Shown here: positions 6,485-8,708 of the stretch, one piece after another
Numbering within the stretch: the first letter of the stretch is position 1
Layout: each line of letters opens with the position of its first letter
Assembly (NCBI GenBank): GCA_021851535.1
Contig: JAJZDT010000133.1
Location: forward strand, 1 to 8,708
Direction of reading: 5' to 3'
Length of the DNA: 8,708 nt
Source: Microcaldota archaeon
GTDB taxonomy: Archaea > Micrarchaeota > Micrarchaeia > Micrarchaeales > Micrarchaeaceae
Position numbers and translations under genes: made by a program
Notes under the pieces: generated by a model
Databases searched by the model: none
What the model saw: the letters and a program-made list of their open reading frames with translations, nothing else
What the model was told of the DNA's origin: nothing

Positions 6485-6560
6485 GGGGGTGTGGAGATAT
6501 GAAATGTTATATTTCAGCTGAGTATAAATCCCTACCATCGGTCGCCTTTTCCACACCCCC
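6485..6560 (+). ncRNA. Candidate structured RNA or structured 5' leader
   Basis: A GC-rich island in AT-rich DNA is closed by a perfect 11-bp inverted repeat, GGGGGTGTGGA (6485-6495) and TCCACACCCCC (6550-6560). One G-U and one A-U pair extend it to 13 bp. Inside it is a second hairpin, TGAAAT (6500-6505) with ATTTCA (6511-6516) and a five-base loop, and a weak ACC-ATC-GGT stem at 6534-6542. A TATA-like box about 30 bp upstream suggests transcription from just before the stem. It does not match tRNA: there is no T arm or anticodon arm. C/D-box RNA is not supported (CTGA at 6518-6521, no clear C box), and I could not fit H/ACA or any riboswitch I know. It ends 35 bp before the ATG at 6596, so it may be a regulatory leader rather than an independent RNA. 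Strand is inferred from the TATA-like box. Confidence 0.5.
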
Positions 6561-6595
6561 TCCCACCACTATTTACAATTAAATGCGTGTTTTAG

Positions 6596-6811
6596 ATGCT
6601 TTTGAACCCGATATATCTGTTGGCTGATTTTATTGGTGTTAAAAAGTATAGATTTAACGAGAAATCAGAAACTAATTATTTTGAAGACAGAAAGACGCGT
6701 GTAATAAGATTGTCTAATATATCCTGGCACATAGTATGGGCAGATGAATATGATAATTACATGAAGTATTATGCTGAAAAGAAGGTAATTGGGTGTATAA
6801 ATGGTGAATAG
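6596..6811 (+). CDS. Hypothetical small protein (71 residues)
   Basis: The product is soluble, rich in Tyr, Asn, Glu and Lys, with no membrane segment, signal peptide or cysteine cluster; its only Cys is near the end (VIGCINGE). The middle contains DRKTRVIRLSNISWHIVWAD, which could form a beta-strand pair, and the C-terminal third (DEYDNYMKYYAEKK) is probably helical. I recognise no family. An in-frame TAG sits directly before the ATG at 6596, so the start cannot move upstream. There is no obvious Shine-Dalgarno sequence, and the structured RNA ends 35 bp before it. Its 3' end overlaps the next gene by 11 bp, which supports both being real and translated from one message. An alternative is that only the second gene is coding. 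Confidence 0.5.
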   Translation: MLLNPIYLLADFIGVKKYRFNEKSETNYFEDRKTRVIRLSNISWHIVWADEYDNYMKYYAEKKVIGCINGE

Positions 6812-7148
6812 GAATACAAAAAACAATGTGAATAGAATAAAATCTACCTATATTGTGAGGGATGGCAAGAAATTTTGTAAATTTTACCTTGTGAATCCAA
6901 ATCATCTATATTTGAGCATCGATGCGCTCGCAGAGCAGCTAATAAGCATGAAGGAGATAAAAGAAATATACATAAATGACACAAATGAAAGCAAGGCTTT
7001 TGATGTAATGGTTAGATTCACTAAAGAGATGGAGCCAAAAGCTGTAGAATCATACATAAAAGAGCGTTTAAGCAACAGATATGGAGCATTTTCTTTCAAA
7101 AATCCTTCAGGTAATAATATACGTTTACACGGTAATGCAATATCTTAG
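6801..7148 (+). CDS. Small protein resembling a stand-alone RAM/ferredoxin-like domain (115 residues)
   Basis: After a basic, Asn-rich N-terminus, residues 22-102 read as beta-alpha-beta-beta-alpha-beta. The elements are KKFCKFYLVN, DALAEQLISM (helix), KEIKEIYIND, AFDVMVRFT, AVESYIKERLSN (helix) and GAFSFKN. This order, with a strand pair around 53-73 and a terminal strand after a Gly, is that of the Lrp/AsnC RAM domain, in which strand 2 carries the changing specificity signal and strand 3 contains a Y/F-D-V/I motif (here FDVMV). No helix-turn-helix is present, so it would be a stand-alone ligand-binding or partner protein. The start codon overlaps the preceding gene by 11 bp, indicating translational coupling. 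A full Lrp-like protein with RAM domains is encoded nearby on the other strand. The family call is by fold pattern only. Confidence 0.6.
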   Translation: MVNRNTKNNVNRIKSTYIVRDGKKFCKFYLVNPNHLYLSIDALAEQLISMKEIKEIYINDTNESKAFDVMVRFTKEMEPKAVESYIKERLSNRYGAFSFKNPSGNNIRLHGNAIS

Positions 7149-7212
7149 TTTGCCATATTTTTCAAACATTATTTTTGAATAAATGACAATTGTAATGTAG
7201 TTATTGCTAAAT

Positions 7213-7244
7213 GAAGTTTTTAAACAACGTGCACGAAAAACTTC
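7213..7244 (+). repeat. Inverted repeat (9-bp stem, 14-base loop)
   Basis: GAAGTTTTT (7213-7221) pairs perfectly with AAAAACTTC (7236-7244), and the loop contains the palindrome CGTGCACG. It begins 65 bp after the stop codon of the RAM-like gene, so it could be a 3' processing or termination structure of that operon, or a protein-binding site. Strand is assigned on the assumption that it belongs to the upstream transcript. Confidence 0.35.
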
Positions 7245-7454
7245 CCATCTTTTGTGAATAAAAAGATATGTTGTAATATAATGCAAATTTTAATAGTTTA
7301 AACCCCATACAGTCATTTAAGCTACATTTAAAAATCAGCATTATAAAAACGCCACACTCCTAATTATAAACTAACAAAAAATTAAAATACGGATTAACAA
7401 CCATTACTATTATTATTTCTATTGTTCAACGCATAATTAACTTGTTATAGTATA

Positions 7455-7465
7455 CTTATATAAAT
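7455..7465 (+). promoter_or_regulatory. TATA-like box for the 7505 / FIST operon
   Basis: CTTATATAAAT lies about 45 bp before the ATG at 7505, predicting initiation near 7482-7488 and a leader of about 20 bases. That leader would contain AAGGGA about four bases before the ATG, a weak Shine-Dalgarno-like sequence. Confidence 0.45.
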
Positions 7466-7504
7466 TATTAGTGTAATAAAAAAAGGGCTTAAGTAAGGGA
7501 TAAT

Positions 7505-7945
7505 ATGATTAAAGATTTTTATGAAGTCATTTTAGTAGACTTTGGAGGTATGTTACCTTTTAAATTGGAAAAAGGGGATATTCTTACCAAACAGGAGATT
7601 GTTTCCACCAATAACTTAAAAAAATTTATTTTAGATTTAGAAAATCTTTTAGATTATGAATTTATTTATGTCGGATCAGATATATTAGAAGCGAAACTTT
7701 TTCATAGATTAATAGCAAAAGACGGGTTATTGGAATTGCTTATAGGAACTCCAATTACTTTAATAGGACATTTTAAAGATAAACGACAAGCAGAACAATT
7801 CAAAGTGTCACTTGAAAAGGTATTAAGTAATATTGTACCAGATGTATTACAACCTATGTTAATTGAATCTATAGAAATAAAAAAAGTAAAAAAAGAAATT
7901 GTAGCTTTTGAACAAGAACGATTTAAAAAATTGGGAGTGAGTTGA
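7505..7945 (+). CDS. Hypothetical protein (146 residues), first gene of the FIST operon
   Basis: I do not recognise this protein. It is soluble, with an N-terminal half of mixed strands and helices (FYEVILVDFGGMLPF, then KKFILDLENLLDYEFIYVG). A central LLIGTPITLIGHFKD segment follows, and then a long Lys/Glu-rich helical C-terminus (from about 90 to 146) that may form a coiled coil. There is no membrane segment, signal peptide or Cys/His cluster. Its TGA (7943-7945) is followed at once by the ATG of the FIST gene, so the two are translated from one message and the products probably act together. Ile is coded by ATT more often than ATA (about 11 to 6), unlike the ATA-dominated genes at the left of the window, and Leu is mostly TTA. 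Confidence 0.7.
   Translation: MIKDFYEVILVDFGGMLPFKLEKGDILTKQEIVSTNNLKKFILDLENLLDYEFIYVGSDILEAKLFHRLIAKDGLLELLIGTPITLIGHFKDKRQAEQFKVSLEKVLSNIVPDVLQPMLIESIEIKKVKKEIVAFEQERFKKLGVS
7933..7941 (+). promoter_or_regulatory. Shine-Dalgarno sequence of the FIST gene
   Basis: GGGAGTGAG precedes the ATG at 7946 by about five bases and closely matches GGAGGTGA, the complement of the archaeal 16S rRNA 3' end. It lies within the last codons of the preceding gene and fixes 7946 as the start, rather than the internal ATG at 7961. Confidence 0.6.
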
Positions 7946-8708
7946 ATGGACAATGGATTAATGAGCAAATGGGAAGATTTACAGGGTACTAAGAACAATA
8001 CTTCAGAAGTATTATTTACAGGAGGTGGTATGTCAGTGAACCCCGATTCGTATACCGCAGGAAAGGAAGCTGCAAAAAAAGCATTAGATGAATTGAAAGG
8101 TAAAATGCCTACAATAAGTTATATTTTCTTTTCTGGTGATTACAATCCATATGAACTAACTAAAGGATTAAAAGAAATTTTAAAAGACAGTGAATTTATA
8201 GGAGGGATGGGAGATAGAGTAATATATGATGATAAAGTCATAGAAAAAGGAGTTGTAGTAGCAAGTATACAATCAAAATTTTTACATGTAGGTATTGCTT
8301 CTGCCGATAATGTTTCAGAAAATTCTTTTGAAGCTGCAAAAAAAGTAACAACCGAGGCGCTTTCAAAGTTATCTATAGATAGTTACATTGATCCATATAT
8401 GCAAGCACAACGCGTAAAAGTTGGAGATGTTAGAGGTATTGTTAAAGTACCACCATACTATATCCACGTATTTGTAAATGGATTTAAATTACCAAAAATG
8501 GGTGAAGAAAATAAAATAATTTTGGGCATTTCGAATATTGTTGGAAGGCAGGTTCCGATTTGGGGTGGTAGTTTTGAAACTGCACTGGAAAAAGTATTAG
8601 GTAAATATGAAATATATTCCTTACACTCGGGTAAAGTTCTTAAAGATGGTCTTATAGTATCATTCACTTCGACAAGCACACTATATGGTTATTCAATGGC
8701 ACATGGTG
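7946..8708 (+). CDS. FIST-domain signal-transduction protein (3' partial)
   Basis: The frame is open from the ATG at 7946 to the window edge, giving 254 residues so far. It has FIST_N features: an early strand and helix (EVLFTGGGMSVNPDSYTAG, AAKKALDELK), a strand-rich FFSGDYNPYELTKG, and EFIGGMGDRVIYDDKVIEKG followed by VVVASIQSKFLHVGIAS. A second half reads VPIWGGSFETALEKVLG, HSGKVLKDGLIVSF and STLYGYSMAHG, matching the typical GG-[SA]-x-x-D/E, G-x-V-x-x-x-G/A-x-V-x-x-x and HG signatures. The FIST_C domain should lie past the edge. FIST proteins are predicted intracellular sensors of small ligands such as amino acids, often paired with kinases, chemoreceptors or cyclases, none of which is visible here. 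No signal peptide or membrane segment is seen. The Shine-Dalgarno sequence and the directly adjacent upstream gene indicate an operon. Confidence 0.8.
   Translation, partial: MDNGLMSKWEDLQGTKNNTSEVLFTGGGMSVNPDSYTAGKEAAKKALDELKGKMPTISYIFFSGDYNPYELTKGLKEILKDSEFIGGMGDRVIYDDKVIEKGVVVASIQSKFLHVGIASADNVSENSFEAAKKVTTEALSKLSIDSYIDPYMQAQRVKVGDVRGIVKVPPYYIHVFVNGFKLPKMGEENKIILGISNIVGRQVPIWGGSFETALEKVLGKYEIYSLHSGKVLKDGLIVSFTSTSTLYGYSMAHG

Larger units (their letters stand above)
7149..7504. other. Non-coding spacer of about 356 bp
   Basis: No convincing gene lies here; the longest plus-strand reading frame I followed is 16 codons from the ATG at 7211. The spacer is very AT-rich. It holds a 9-bp perfect inverted repeat at 7213-7244 and a TATA-like box at 7455-7465. 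I see no direct repeats, tRNA or insertion-sequence ends. Confidence 0.6.

Noticed and set aside
6527..6534. AAATCCCT shared with the tRNA-Leu T arm, possible attachment-site repeat
   Set aside because: Identity stops after eight bases, which is expected by chance in a window of this size.
6485..6560. Possible TPP-like riboswitch, because GCTGAG follows a hairpin as in the TPP aptamer
   Set aside because: The second conserved TPP segment (CTGATCTGG-like and the following stem) is missing, and the downstream genes have no visible link to thiamine.
6485..6561. tRNA-like length (77 nt) and 7-bp acceptor-like stem of the GC-rich hairpin
   Set aside because: There is no T arm with TTCRA loop, no five-pair anticodon stem, and the stem continues without interruption past position 7 on both sides, so it is not a tRNA.
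7211..7261. 16-codon frame (ATG at 7211) in the long spacer
   Set aside because: It is too short, has no Shine-Dalgarno sequence or TATA box at the right distance, and is better explained by the inverted repeat it overlaps.

Overview
This window looks like archaeal chromosome, probably from a small-genome DPANN-type lineage (ARMAN, Micrarchaeota or Parvarchaeota are my best guesses; this is inference, not a search result). The evidence is an archaeal-type OBG/YchF GTPase, a Sec61-beta-like protein, an archaeal-type D-aminoacyl-tRNA deacylase (DtdA), a tRNA-Leu without encoded CCA, TATA-like boxes about 25-30 bp before start codons with no room for leaders, and AT-rich DNA with short spacers.

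Layout. 1-1160 (+): 3' end of a YchF-like GTPase, cut by the window edge. 1225-1737 (-): a four-helix membrane protein. 1856-2011 (+): a 51-residue Sec61-beta-like protein. 2137-2679 (+): a pentapeptide-repeat protein. 2753 to about 3655 (-): an AbrB-like DNA-binding protein with no canonical start codon, downstream of dtdA (3700-4464, -). 4626-4710 (+): tRNA-Leu(CAG). 4904-6298 (-): a large Lrp/AsnC-like regulator that appears to be two HTH-RAM units in tandem behind a transposase-like N-terminal module. 6485-6560: a GC-rich RNA hairpin candidate with its own TATA-like box. 6596-7148 (+): two overlapping small genes, the second resembling a stand-alone RAM domain. After about 350 bp without a clear gene come 7505-7945 (+, unknown) and 7946 to the edge (+, FIST-domain protein).

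The left half (to about 4.7 kb) is mostly housekeeping: translation quality control, secretion and a GTPase. The right half is more accessory: a regulator with two copies of a 10-bp palindrome around its promoter, an unexplained structured RNA, small proteins without recognised function, and a FIST sensor operon with different isoleucine and leucine codon preferences. RAM and FIST domains are both linked to small-ligand (often amino acid) sensing, so the right half may hold sensory functions, but nothing here proves that these genes work together.

All calls come from reading the sequence by eye. No alignment, folding or database search was run.
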